Below are positions 33,642 to 45,539 of a stretch of 64,000 bases of DNA, one piece after another. The notes under the pieces are model-generated. The model was not told where the DNA came from. It did not search any database and saw nothing but the letters and a program-made list of their open reading frames with translations. The stretch lies in contig OY821787.1 of assembly GCA_963682175.1 (NCBI GenBank), positions 22,670,501 through 22,734,500 on the forward strand, read 5' to 3'. The translations under genes and the position numbers were made by a program. Positions within the stretch are counted from its first letter, which is position 1, and the number at the start of each line of letters is the position of its first letter. The DNA is from Triglochin maritima. Taxonomy: Eukaryota; Streptophyta; Magnoliopsida; Alismatales; Juncaginaceae.

Positions 33642-36600
33642 TGGTGTGTTTGGATGTGTCGCTGATACCTGGAATTTCAAATTTTTTGGAATTTCAAAAT
33701 GCGTCATTTGTAAATATCATGTTTGGTTGATTGAAGAATAGTATTTCTAAATTCTAAGTGGAATTTGGAAATTCCACCATTATACAAAAGTGACAAAACA
33801 AAATTTCACATATTTGGGCGGAATTTACAAATCCCCACCCTAATTCCTAACACCAATTCCACCCTAAATCCAAACACCAAACCCCAACACCTCCTCTCGC
33901 CACCTATACCCTCCGTCGTCGCTGCCATCGAGCTCCAGTCGTGAGCCCTCATCTTCTACCATGCTCTAGCAGGTTACTCCCTTCCTTTCTCCTTTTTTTC
34001 TTAATTAGGGCATCGACTCCTCCCACTTTTGTTTGGTAGTCGAACGTAAACCTCTGAGTTGAGATTTTGTGGTTCCGAACTATGATTTTTAAGTGTTTAT
34101 GGTTATTGCCGCTGCCATTTGGAATTCGATTCATGATTTGGGGTGGTCGTGTTGGTTTTGTTTCTTCGTCTACAATTTAGGTTGTTATGCGTTACGTCTA
34201 GTTTGTTGGGTTCTTGGTGTGGTCATTCCCTGCCTTTTAGATTTAGTGTTTCTAATGTAAAATGAGGACGTAATTTTGTCAAAGAACTTGCATTTCTTAC
34301 ATTTTTCATGTGTAGTTTGACAGGATAATATGGATTGTTTTTTGGTTGTTTGTTTTTTGTTGTATTGTGCTTAGATAATAAGTTTTGCTTATATTGTTTT
34401 TTGATCATTAGTTTTGTTTATATAGTATGATTACATAGATGTTAACATTATCTTTTATACATTATTTGAGCATGCCTAAAATGGATAACAAACTTGCACG
34501 TTTATTGTTGAAGAAGAAGAATTACAAAAGAAGAAGATGAAAGTTGTTGTAAGTATAGTTTCTACTATTTGCACTTTAGTGGCTACAAGAAATAATCATG
34601 GTTATTTGCCCAAGGAACCATCAAGAGATTGGGATTCCGAGAGACATTTAAATTGACTCTATAGTGGAAAAGAAGTTGATTGTCTTGAACAACTACGTGT
34701 TAGTAAACAAGGTTTTCTGAACTTGTGTAAGATTCTTCAAGAAGTAGGTGGACTTATTCATACAAATCATATGAGTCTTGAAGAAGTCGTGGCAATGTTT
34801 CTACATATTATGGCCCACAATTTACAATATAGAGTAATCAAATTTCACTTTTATCGATCAATGTAAACCATATAGAATAAGTAGTGATTATTTGAAAACA
34901 CATGATTATGCCATCAACGGGCCCGACACCGAGAAATGGAAGTGGTTTGAGGTATCTACCATTTGAATTAAGTATTTAGTTATTCCTTTGTCACTTTTGT
35001 ATTAAAAAAATTCATCTTTTAATTTTTAGAACTCTCTTGGCACATTAGATCGAACACAATTTTTGTTACAATTTCTAGCAAATATGCAACCAAGATATAG
35101 AAATAAAAAGCATAATTTCTACAAATGTCTTGGGAGCATGTTCTCCAAATTTGCAATTCAATTACGTGTTGCCTAGATGGGTGGAATCATCTTCTCATTC
35201 GCGAGTTCTACGTGATGCTTTACGTAGAAGTGATCACCTTCAAGTTCCATCCGGTAAACTTAATATTATCATACATTTTATTGAATAATATAAGTCTAAA
35301 TGATGTTTATCTGTTAGGAAAATATTAGCTTGTGGATGCGGGATATACCAATGGACCATATTTGTTTAGCACCATATCGAGGTACTAGATATCATCTCAA
35401 TGACTGGATTGAAATATTCCTCGAAATTCTAAGGAGTTATTTAATCTTCGTCACTCAAGTGCAAGAAATACAATTGAAAGAACATTTGGATTGCTCAAGA
35501 AAAGATGGGCTATACTATGAACACTTTCTTTTTTCGATATCGAAACTCAAGTACAAATTATTAATACTTGTTGTGTACTTCACAATTTTATCAAAAGAGA
35601 GCAACTTTTGGATCTGGTATTAGAAAATCAAGATTCTCAACTTCTAGCTACAGTTGTTCATGAAATTTCAAGTGTTGGGCTTCTTGAAGAGAACATAAGC
35701 AATGGAGAAGATAATTTTATGACAATTCAAGTTACATATGAGTGGACTTCACGTCAAGATGAGTTAGCTATGAAGTGGTTTGAAGACTATCAAGCACATC
35801 ATGTTGTCTTTTTGTTTTTGTATTCATTTAATACAAGTTTATAGTTGTTCACTTTGTTTCAAGTACCAAGTGTTTGTCTCAGACATTTTCATCACATATG
35901 TTTTTATTTGATGTTGAATATGATATCACATGTTGTTTTGAATATTTCTTTGTTGTGTAATTTTATAGGTTTATGTTGTGGCATACTTGATTGAGGGACA
36001 ATGCTTAAAAGCTTGTGTTTGGTTTATGGAAATTAAAAAACAACTACGACTTCTGAAGGAGCTTCCGATTGTGAAAAAGTTTTTTTTGTATTGATGTTGA
36101 TTTAGATTTGCATCTTTTGTGACATGTTATTTCTAAAGATTAAAAAACTCAAGAGTTTGTTTGTTATATTTTGTTGACTTATCATTTTTTACATATATGT
36201 TGAGACACTATTAGTTAAAGTCTTAGATGTTAGAACAATTTTAGGTTTCATGTTCTACTGTTTGTTTGTTACTTGAAGTGTCTCACGATTCTATTATTTA
36301 TTTGTTATAATCCCAAGTACCAGGTTCTACTAATTGTTTGTTAATCTATTTTGTTGTGTTTATTTCGTTATCATATTATTATTGATGTAGGTTGCTATCC
36401 AAATTTATCTAACAATGTTGTAGATCTTGTTTATTCATCATGTATAATGGGTTGATTATGTTGTATTAATAATCAAACCTTTTTTTATTATGTATACTTA
36501 CGACGGGACATGTCCTTGTAATGTTGATTTTAGCATATACATAGAATTTGAAAATTCCAATGTTCTTCTAAACAAAGCAAAATCAAATCCTAAGATTTGT

Positions 36601-36735
36601 AAATGTTGACATTTGGAAATAATGTACTTACAAAACAATGTGAAAACAAATGACGTCATTTAAAAATTCCAAGATTTAAAAATTCCGTCATTTTAAGTTT
36701 CATAGAATTTGCAAACGACGCATCCAAACGCACCC
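33642..36735 (+). mobile_element. PIF/Harbinger DNA transposon, TSD TTA
   Basis: The 3.1-kb element has about 20-bp inverted ends (left TGGTGTGTTTGGATGTGTCG, right complement GGGTGCGTTTGGATGCGTCG, three mismatches). The 3-bp duplication TTA is at 33639-33641 and 36736-36738. Both the ends and the TTA target are typical of PIF/Harbinger. AAATTCCAAGA-type subterminal repeats occur inside each end. It carries a recognisable but broken transposase. Confidence 0.9.
34555..35800 (+). pseudogene. PIF/Harbinger transposase (HARBI1/ALP1-like), broken
   Basis: A DDE nuclease that cuts and joins transposon ends. Blocks in order: QLRVSKQGFLNLCKIL and SLEEVVAMFLHIMAHN (DUF8040-like N-part, 34690-34820), then EKWKWFE. 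A likely intron spans 34951-35029. NSLGTLDRTQF follows, then PRYRNKKHNFYKCLGS. A second likely intron lies at about 35256-35318. After it come LVDAGYTNGP, then APYRGTRYHLNDW, LFNLRHSSARNTIERTFGLL and CCVLHNFIKRE. The tail EWTSRQDELAMKWFEDYQ matches the family C-terminus. At least five frame changes or stops break it, and the first acidic motif reads TLDRTQ where family members have ALDGTH, so it is inactive. Confidence 0.85.
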
Positions 36736-36738
36736 TTA

Positions 36739-37682
36739 ACGTTCCATGAATCACTTCAAAACTTTAAAAAATATTTTGAGTACTGCATAAACAATGCACC
36801 AAAATAACTTTGTACAGCCTCGACGTACTTCAGTACATAATTGTAGTATCTACTTTTGATGATGAAATTTTATTCTTGAACAACAAACAAGGTCATCAAA
36901 GGATGGCAAATATAATTTGAAATTAGAAACCGACAATGACGAAATATACTTAGCTTGATTTGAGTTTAATTGTTTACTAAATAAAATTAAGAAACTAGGA
37001 ACAAAGTCTTTAGCTAACATGCGACGGACAGAAAAACAGATTAAAATGAGGCAGTTGGAATGATGGTTACTGAATTTTCCTTGGCACAGCTAACCTCATG
37101 AATTGATAACAATGCACTCTTTCATGTTGTCAATATTTTCATCAAATAGGTTTCTGTTACATAATTATGGTTATTAAAAACATCCATACCCTCAAAAGAG
37201 CAAATTAGAACTTAAGCCCTAAAGAAAACGCAATCAGGCATAACACAAGAAAACAACATTTGCTATATCATCAATATTTCTTCAGCAATTACTACCATGA
37301 ATGAATTTTTCTTAATGCTCCAACATATACTCATATTCCAGGGATCCTATATCTTCTTCAAAGGCACCCAGGTTGGAGCATTAAGAAAAATGGTGATGTT
37401 AATTATCCTTGCAGAGAAATAATACACCACCAATAACCAAACACTTGGGCGGAAAAAAACTGGTGCAGAATCACCATAATGAGTAACTTTTGCCTCCACG
37501 CGCAAGGCACCCAGGTTTTTGATCTCAACTTGTTATTAGGACTTCAAACTCTTAAGTGCCACCATATCAACACAGACCACAACTTCAGCCTAATCGGAAA
37601 CAAGTTGGTTACTAATAGAATTTAGTCATTTACAGTAAAGAAAAATGTCGCACCAAAAAATGCGAAGGTAGCGAAACAACAC
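36739..37682. other. Spacer and probable 3' UTR of the RNA-binding protein gene
   Basis: No frame is convincing. The part next to 37683 should include the gene's 3' UTR on the minus strand. A perfect 20-bp hairpin lies at 37305-37391. Confidence 0.5.
37305..37391. repeat. Perfect 20-bp inverted repeat, hairpin
   Basis: ATTTTTCTTAATGCTCCAAC at 37305-37324 pairs exactly with its complement at 37372-37391 across a 47-base loop. The loop contains GGATCC and AAGGCACCCAGG; the latter recurs at 37504-37515. It lies about 300 bp downstream of the host gene's stop codon. It could be a small inverted-repeat element or a foldback in the 3' UTR. The precursor is too short to call a microRNA with confidence. 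Confidence 0.7.
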
Positions 37683-38423
37683 TCAAAATCCATCCTGGCC
37701 AGTAGAACAACCACCATATGCACCACCACCACCATAACTGGGCCTCTCATTAGCAAAGCTAACTCGAATGTTCCGGTCTTGCAACTCCTACAGCGCAAAG
37801 CAAGAAAAACAATGAGCATATAAAATCATTTATCCTAGTATTCACATGAAAAAAGATTTGAGGCTTCAAGCAGAACAATGGTTTCATGTGTTGCGAAGCT
37901 ATTAGTTCAAAGATTGCTAACCTGGCCATCCATGCTAGACATAGCTTGACTCGCAGACTCATCTGTGGTGAAGCCCACAAATCCAAACCCTCTTGATCTT
38001 CCAGTCATCCTATCTGTGATAACTCTAGCTGTATCATAGACAGTGAAAAAGGAATTTGAATTTGTAATGAGAGTTGGCAATAAACACATATGGCATATAA
38101 TAAATGAGGATGGGGCATTTAATGTCACCCTCAGTCACTTCACCAAAGCTCGTAAAAGCTTCTCTTAGAGATTGGTCATCAGTGCCATATGATAAACCTG
38201 AGAAAAAGTAACAAAGATACAAAGAAGAAACAATCACTAACATAAACAAATAAGGTGATGCAAAATGAAACTACAAAAGGAAAACAATACCTCCAATGAA
38301 AAGCTTCGTTGCCATGCAACGCACTGCATTAAGCATGTTTGCTGAAGGAGCAGGACAGACCGCAAAACTACTCTTGCACATATTTTGCACCGCAAGTGGG
38401 CCTATCTTCCCAAGTGCTGCCAT
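37683..38423 (-). CDS. Glycine-rich RNA-binding protein, mitochondrial type (RRM)
   Basis: The protein binds RNA through one RRM. Relatives with this layout act in mitochondria in RNA processing and cold response. Four coding exons: 38423-38291, 38197-38129, 38028-37922 and 37787-37683, joined at GT/AG introns. Phases are consistent and give 137 residues. Residues 1-40 form a likely mitochondrial presequence. RNP2 is LFIGGL (41-46) and RNP1 is RGFGFVGF (80-87). FGEVTEARVITDRMTGRSRG and SMDGQELQDRNIRV are family-typical. The Gly-rich tail is very short (SYGGGGAYGGCSTGQDGF), unlike the long Gly runs of many relatives. ATG 38423 is the first Met before the RRM with an acceptable context. It appears intact and is the only likely host gene in the window. 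Confidence 0.85.
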
Positions 38424-39400
38424 ATTCTGTTTATATAATGCTACAGTTTGAATCAAATAGTTTGAACTTCGAACAATGCATAAAATACAAAGTAAAAAAG
38501 TAAATAACATTAAATCCAGGGTCACTTACTTCTATCTACTACCTAAATGACTGCTGGTCGAAAGGAGCCACAAGAAAAGGTTTAGGTTATCAGTTGAAGT
38601 CATAACTCATAATTTCCGTTTATGCTGCTACTAACTAATCTATGGCTTGAAAAATATGGCAGTGTAACACTTTTTAGTTCCACAAACAGAACCAGAAAAG
38701 AAACTAACAGTGTGGTGGCTGTCAATCAAGTTCAGAAACCAAAACTAATTAACTGTTCCAGAGTAAGAACGAAGCAGAATGGTTAACATGATAGGATGTT
38801 TAGAATAATCGTTGGTGCCCACAGTTTTGTGTTCCCTGGTGGGTTCCAAATGACAGAAAGCATTGCATTACAGTCTTAGGATACCATGCTTGAATGATAC
38901 AGATGATTTAAATTTATTGGGCACTTCCATATGACCTGGCAATATTTGAATCGAACCATTTTCTTGCTAAATTACGCAAAAGATCACGATACCTCTTTCC
39001 ATTTCTATTTTCAAGGTGATTGTTAAAAAAAACCACACATAAGAGAACAAGAGCATGTACAAAAAAATCATCCTAACGCAAAAGCAGAGATGAACATTAC
39101 AACGAAACAGCAAAGGAATATCGAAAAGCCATAAAACTTAAATCGCAACCTACAAAATACAGAACCCTCAATTAGGGGTCAGCGCATCAGGGCATTTAGA
39201 TCTCCTATTCTTATTGGGGGAAAATGAAGTTTTGGATGGTATCAAACCCGGCTGAACAAAAGGAAAAACAGATAACAGATCGCAAGTGGGAAAGAATTAA
39301 GAAACGTAGTCGGGAAGTAAGAAGGAAGAGAATGGGAGGAAGGACGCACCGGGAGAAGAGAAAGCAGGGTAGTGGCGAGAGGCGGGCGACGCACAAAGGG
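38424..39400 (-). other. 5' UTR and probable leader intron of the RNA-binding protein gene
   Basis: No other gene is seen. On the minus strand a pyrimidine-rich leader follows the telo-box (39400-39210), as in many plant translation-linked genes. Candidate splice sites are a GTAGTAG or GTAAGT donor near 38550-38530 and an acceptor CAAACTGTAG near 38443, just before the ATG. The exact leader structure is inferred. Confidence 0.45.
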
Positions 39401-39409
39401 TTAGGGTTT
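39401..39409 (-). promoter_or_regulatory. Telo-box upstream of the RNA-binding protein gene
   Basis: The minus strand reads AAACCCTAA, the plant telo-box found near transcription starts of ribosomal and other growth-linked genes. A TATA-like ACAATATAATT lies about 25-35 bases upstream (about 39428-39440). Together they place the start of transcription near 39390. Confidence 0.6.
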
Positions 39410-40862
39410 TAGGGACGACAGTAAAGAATTATATTGTATAAACGCCCTGGTTGGAGTGGGACAGGTTCCAGCCGTGGCTTTTATTGGGTTCACATAAGTT
39501 GGGTATATGCTACGAAATTTTACAAATCCAAATAAAATTATTTCTTTTGTATTAAGTGCGTTTTTTTTACCGTACCGTTAAACATCGCACGTAAATTAGT
39601 TAAATCGTTCGTGTCAATTATCATTTTATCTTTATCTCTTTTTTACTTATTTTTGCTCCCAATAGTCTTTCCTTTTTCATACTACAACAAAAAATAACTA
39701 TGAAAAATAAAATCATAGGAAGAATGCCGGGTGACTGGGTGCAGCAGCCCTTGCGGGGGACGCTAGTCCCCCCCCCCTCCCCCCCGCAAAGCGAGAGAGC
39801 AGAGGGAGTGCGCTTTGCGGATGTTTTTTGTTTCGACACACTATTATTGTACTACGAATATTTATTTGTTTACCCGTTTATTTACGTTTGTGTTTTTTCC
39901 ACCTCGTCACCACTGAAATCTTGCAACGAAACCTGAAATAATTTGAAATAACACACCGTATAAATTCAAAATTAAAAAAAACTCGGGGCGTCTAAGGCAG
40001 ATGCCCCCATGGGGGAGGTGTCATAGCCAGACGCCTTAAGTTTTTTATTATTTTTTAGGGGAGGAAATATGTATTAAATGGATTGTGAATGACAAAAATG
40101 GTAATTAAGATGAACGATTTTAGTAAAACCCGGGCAACGTTTAACAATTCCATTTTTGTATCCACAGAAGGAGTAGGAGGGGATAAATCGGTAATGAGTT
40201 TTCCGAATCCAGGTTTATTTAGAAATAGTGAGTTTGTCAATATCTGATACATACAAGACATATCACCACAAAATAAGTCAAGAAAATGTACACACAAATT
40301 AAACACAATTTCTTACCTTAGTTGTGACAATCTAGGAAGACATAATATAACATAAAAGACACGATTAGACACAAATCACATACGATTACATGGAGTAAAG
40401 CAAGATTTTACACTAAATTCACATGTTAAGCATATTATGTGATCATACTAGTTGCTTTTTAGTTAAAACTCGTTGTTGAAGACAACTAATGGTTTGAAAA
40501 CATTAACATGTCATAATATTTGTCTATGAGCAATCTCAACATGTTTATATCTTCCAAAATATGTTAAATAAAGCATACACAATATACACAATATAGTCTG
40601 ACACGAAAATACACAGCAAAACACGAATGACAGGCGCTATGTAACACAGTTATACAAAATCACTTGATTAATTTTGGTTTGTTGATTAAATTTTTTGTTT
40701 TCACTAAATATATATGCTTGTTTTTCAATATATAACTTCAACTACGTTTATAATCTCAACTAATAATATCGAAGATCATTATTTGAAGGTTGTTGAAGAA
40801 TGACCAAATATGCGACTGCATCATTATTTCCACGACCACCACCAAGCTATAGTCAACATGTC
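39410..40862. other. Intergenic DNA with no recognised gene
   Basis: AT-rich spacer upstream of the RNA-binding protein gene. A C-run (39768-39785, 17 of 18 bases C) flanked by GC-rich DNA stands out, as does a GC-rich inverted repeat at 39987-40035. No coding frame is convincing. Confidence 0.5.
39987..40035. repeat. GC-rich inverted repeat
   Basis: GGCGTCT at 39987-39993 pairs with AGACGCC at 40029-40035, and the centre is the 12-bp palindrome CCCCCATGGGGG. It could form a cruciform or hairpin. Function is unknown. Confidence 0.6.
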
Positions 40863-43011
40863 ATATCTGTAATATCCCTAAACCCAATTAGGGGTTAAGT
40901 GATGGTTAAGAGGAGGTTTGACTAAGGAGGAGAGAGAGAGGTATGGTTTGGGTGTTGGGGAATGGGTGAGGGTTTGGCTGACGTGATGGAGAGGTGAGGA
41001 AGTATGGGTGGGGTTGTTGCTTGGCCTATTTGAAGGAAACTCCCATCTTCCTCTCTTCCTTTCTTCTTCCAAATCTCCATCTCTCTCACCACATTCTCTC
41101 CCTTTCCATCGGGGCAGAGGCACCAGTGGGAGCTCAGGTGGAGTAGGCGAGCGTGATCAGGAGGCGTGGAGCGTGTGGGGTTGGACGCAAGGAGGACTTC
41201 CGGAGGTGGCGTTGCCCGAGCGAGGCTCCGACGAGTTTCGTCGTCTTGGAAAGGTATGTCGGCTTATTAGTTTGTTTTGTTGCTCACCCATGTTGGGGTG
41301 ATATTGTGGTCGGTCGCGGGAGGTCGGATACCTCACCGGCGGTGAGAAATGGCATAAAATACTCGGCTGGCGTGGGGTTGCTGTCGACCAACGGTCAATC
41401 GGTTCCTTCGGGTGGTCGACCGGTTTAATGTATTTGCCCGACTTTAACCAACACCGGTCGAACGATGCGTAATGGTTGTCGACCGGTAGTGCGTGTGCTA
41501 GTTGGTCGGGGGTTTTCCTGTTGGTTTTTGGTCGACCGTTTCTATTGTTGGTTCGACTGGAACTTAAGTTGACTTATGTATTGTTCGACCATTTTTATGT
41601 ATTGTTCGACCGATTGATGACCTTGACTACTAGGATGCCCCTGGTAGTGTTCGGTCGACTAGGACTCCTAAGTCGATCAACCGTTATACTTGTATGATTT
41701 GGACCGGACTCCGGATTTTGACCACGTATCGGTCGACCGGTTTTAGACTTTTTTTCGGCCGTTGGGACTTAGGTTAGGTGCAGAGAGTTCGACCGTTACA
41801 GACTTTTGGTCGACCATACCCCATAGGAATGACCGACCGGATTGCCTATTTCGGTCAACCGTTTTGTGCGTAAAACTGAATTCCCGATCCTTGTATAGTG
41901 CCAACTCTGTCCACGGAAACTCGTGTCCTCGCCTAGTGCATGAGCCGGGAGGTGACAACGGGTACGTTACGGGTGCCTGCGCACGGACCCCTGTGTGGAA
42001 GAGTGTGCTTATTTGGGACGTGCCACCTCCGTGTATGGATTATGGCGTAACGTGATGGATCTATGAACTCGTAGTAGAGTAGCAGACCTGAGGGATCGTA
42101 GATCCCAATGTATGATGATGTGTGAGTCGTGGAGCCTGATAACCTGGCGGACTTCGATCCAGAACCGTCCGATGTTGTGCCGAACGTATGTTGGACCACC
42201 AATGTTGTTCCGGCGATAATGGGTCGATGTTGTTCCAACTATGATGTTGCCGATGCTATTCCGGCTATGATTCCTCAGGTGGGCACTTACTGAGATGATC
42301 GATGGACCGACCGAGCGACGACTCCATTGGTGTGGTTTGACCACTATAGATACTGTAGCGCCCCCGATCTCGTGGTGTCCCAATTCGCGGCAAGTGACCT
42401 ACATGGTGCCATCGTGAACTTGGGAACACCTACCCTGAGACAGAATGGCAGCGCGCCTACATAGGACTTATCTTATGCCTGGCCTCCCAACGTGAATGTC
42501 TTATGTGAATGGCCTCTGGAGCTAGATGACCCACTCATGGCCCGTCGGCCCAGAAAACAGAACGTGCCCAGAATTATTAATCCGATTAAATGCAATGCAA
42601 GCTACTAAAGCATCTAAAAATCTAATGCAGCTACAGTGTATGGAACAAGCTCAAGGAGGAGTATCCGGATACCCTCCTAACAACCCTGAACCAACACGGA
42701 AATCAGACATACCAATCAAAAACAAACAAAACTCGCAACAGCAACCAAACATTACCGAATCGGCAAATTCAAAGTAAACAACTAAACGAGTCATCTACTA
42801 GTCATGGTAAGGATGTCATAAGGTCTGATTTCCTAAGTGTCACACATAATCAACCATAACACCTCACGACAGTAACATATATACATGACATGAATGATAG
42901 AGCAAACGCATCAGTGAGAGATGCCACGGATAACTACTACAACCATTCAATGGTATGAATACTAACTTCAGAACATATATACGTTGGAAACTTAGGACTT
43001 GATCCGATATT

Positions 43012-43490
43012 ATATGAACAAAATTATGAGATAATGCATGAAAATATGATCTTTAATCAGCCACCAATCACGGGGATTATCTGAACATAATCATGAGATA
43101 ACGCATGGTCATATGAGCTATAATCAGCCAACAAATCATGGACAATTTTCTGAATATAATCACTAAGCAATGCATGGACATGTGATCTATAATCAGCAAG
43201 GAAATCCTGGAATATCATCTGAATATAATCACAAAATGAAGCAAGAACATAACATCTATAATCAGCAACAAAATCATGGGACGTCGTCTGAATATAATCA
43301 CTCAGTTATGCATGGACATATGATCTATAGTCAGCCAATGAATCATGGAATAATATCTGAATACGGTCGTTAATTAATGCATGCACATACGTCTTATAAC
43401 CCGCAACATATCATGGGAAACTCATCTAATCATGGCCACGAAAATATGCAAGTCATATGATCAAAATCGGAATGAGTCATGCAACATTAT
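43012..43490 (+). repeat. 69-bp tandem array, exact codon period
   Basis: Unit starts (CTGAA or CTAAT) fall at 43081, 43150, 43219, 43288, 43357 and 43426, each exactly 69 bases apart. Partial units lie on both sides. Units share ATAATCA, ATGCATGGACATATGATCTATAATCAGC and AATCATGG. In one frame the 23-residue repeat reads like HMIYNQQxNHGxSSEYNH, open across about three units (43170-43373). Divergence is by substitution with no length change. Confidence 0.85.
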
Positions 43491-44178
43491 ATGAACCTAT
43501 TAGCTAGATCACGCTTGGATATAAAATCTGAAGTTAGAAACGGCTCACGAACTAACAACATAACAAGTCATGAAATCATGCAAGATCATGTGGTCTACAA
43601 TCAGTGATATCTCGTACAAAACCACATATTATAGGAAGTTAGAACACCATCAACCAATCATCAATTCATCACAAACTCAACGACAAAAGGGAGAGTTGCA
43701 CCACACGCATGTATGCATGCTAATACCCTTCCCGACGTGCTCCCCACAGCCCAGCCTCCTTCCCTCCGGTTTCTTCCTCAAACCACTGAGGAAAAGCATG
43801 AGGTGACGGTCGTGATAATGAGAGGGACGCCCAGCTAGCCTCTGAAATTCAGAGAGTGCACCACAGTCCACCCTATCGGGCAAATCTCCACTTGTGCGAC
43901 CCCAAACCTCAGACCGACCAACCCACTAGTGTTGGACTCAACTCCATCCAACACCCCCTACTACCACTTACACTACAGGGCCAGAAGCATACCTGAGTTG
44001 GAGGTTGCTGCTGCTAGAAGATCGCCGGAGAGGAGTTGTTGTAGCCTTCTACACGCCTAGCCTTCTTGCGTGCTGCACAGTTGGCTGCCCGGAGTTGTTG
44101 CTGGTCAGAATGTGGGAGAGGGAGGAGAAGGGTTGAATTTAGTGTGGGAGGAGGTGGGGAATAGGAAGAGACGACTAG

Positions 44179-44540
44179 TGTTACACCCTTAAGGCTGCTA
44201 TGGCCTTGTGACGCCAATGGTTTCTTGGACTTAGCCAAAGGAGGGGTGTTCAGGAGAATGCATTGGGTCACGTGGGCTCGTGGACACAAGCAGTAGGCTT
44301 GGACACAAACGGGTTGAGCAAGTGAGCTTGCTTGGATCCAAGCGGATCTTCTCTCGGATCAGGGACGTGGCCAAGTCAAGCAAACATGGCATGTTGGGAG
44401 CTTGGCACGTGAGGTGCATCCAAAAGACGAGAAGATAAGGAAAGCTACTTGGCTCGTTGGTGCAAAGAAGGTAAGTATCTGAGGGGACGCGACACATAAG
44501 GAAAGTTCATTGGTTCATTGGTACAAACAAGGAAACTTTA
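44179..44540 (+). repeat. Truncated 5' LTR of the chromodomain element
   Basis: TGTTACACCCTTAAGG and the next roughly 360 bases match the start of the 3' LTR (48919 onward), down to AAGGAAACTTTACTGG. It then jumps into gag coding DNA. The last part of the LTR, the primer site and the leader are missing. Confidence 0.85.
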
Positions 44541-45521
44541 CTGGCGGAGCGTCTCGTTGCCTTTGAGGGCAAGGTTCGAGTCTTGGAGGCGGAAAATCTT
44601 GAGCGTGACAACCGAATCCAAGCACTGGAGGCAACCATCCAGGAGCTCGTCTCAAGGGTGACCACTGAAGACACCTATGGCGAGGTCAAGGAGGAGATGA
44701 CTCTAAGGCTTGAGACGTTGGTAGATGATATGGCATTTGTCAAGCGCGCCTTGCGCGAGCATGGGGACGAGACGAGTGGGAAGCGACTGAAGGATCCCGA
44801 GCCCAAAGCTTTCCACGGAACCAGGAATGCTAACGAGCTCGAGAACTTCCTTTGGGACTTGGAAGAATACTTCAAGGCACTCTCCACAAAAGAGGTTGAC
44901 AGGATAACAATTGGGGCTATGTTTCTTGCAGGGTACGCTAAGCTGTGGTGGCGATCGAGGAGCGTCGACCCCGCCCAACCAACCATCTCCGTATGGGAGG
45001 ACATGACCAAGGAACTACGTGCCCAGTTCTTGCCAACCAACACTGCCTGGATGGCTCGTGCTGCGCTGAGGAGGCTCAAGGACACGAGCACGGTACGCGA
45101 GTACGTGAAGGACTTCTCATCCTTGCTGTTGGATATCAAATCCATGAGTTAAGAGGACAAGATGTACAACTTCATTGCTGGACTGTAAGGATGGGCGCAG
45201 ACTGAGCTTCGGAGACTTTGCGTCAAAGATCTCCAAAACGCCCTGATTGCCGCTGATGCCCTTGTGGACTACAATACAACTGGGCAACAAGAGACGAAGG
45301 GCAAGGACAAGGGAAAGGGCAAACCCAAGTCCGAGAAAGGTGAGGGGCCAAAGCTAGACAAAGGTAGGACTAAGAAGCCAGGGGGATGCTTCATATGCGA
45401 TGGTCCTCACCGAGCTAAGGAATGCCCAAAGAAGGAGAAACTAAAAACATTTATGGCCGAGGAGCAAGAGGAGGTAAGGGTCAATCATTTGAAACTCTTG
45501 AATGCTATCAAGAGTTTTTGA
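44541..45521 (+). pseudogene. Chromovirus gag
   Basis: One frame with two internal stops (45150 and 45187) and an end at 45519. It opens within the protein (LAERLVAFEGKVRVLEAENL, a coiled-coil-like stretch). The capsid region has ELENFLWDLEEYFKAL and AKLWWRSR. A Lys/Gly-rich linker follows. The knuckle CFICDGPHRAKEC has spacing CX2CX3HX4C, a form common in plant chromovirus gags. The true start is lost with the leader. Confidence 0.8.
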
Positions 45522-45539
45522 GGAAAAAGGGGTTGCGAC

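Noticed and set aside
37305..37391. MicroRNA precursor
   Set aside because: The arms are short with a loop longer than the stem and no extended imperfect pairing. Without small-RNA data a miRNA call is not supported.
39720..39830. Organelle DNA insertion suggested by the GC-rich, C-run segment
   Set aside because: No chloroplast or mitochondrial gene sequence is recognisable and the segment is very short.
43012..43490. CRISPR array
   Set aside because: The repeats are directly contiguous 69-bp units without spacers, in plant DNA. It is a minisatellite.
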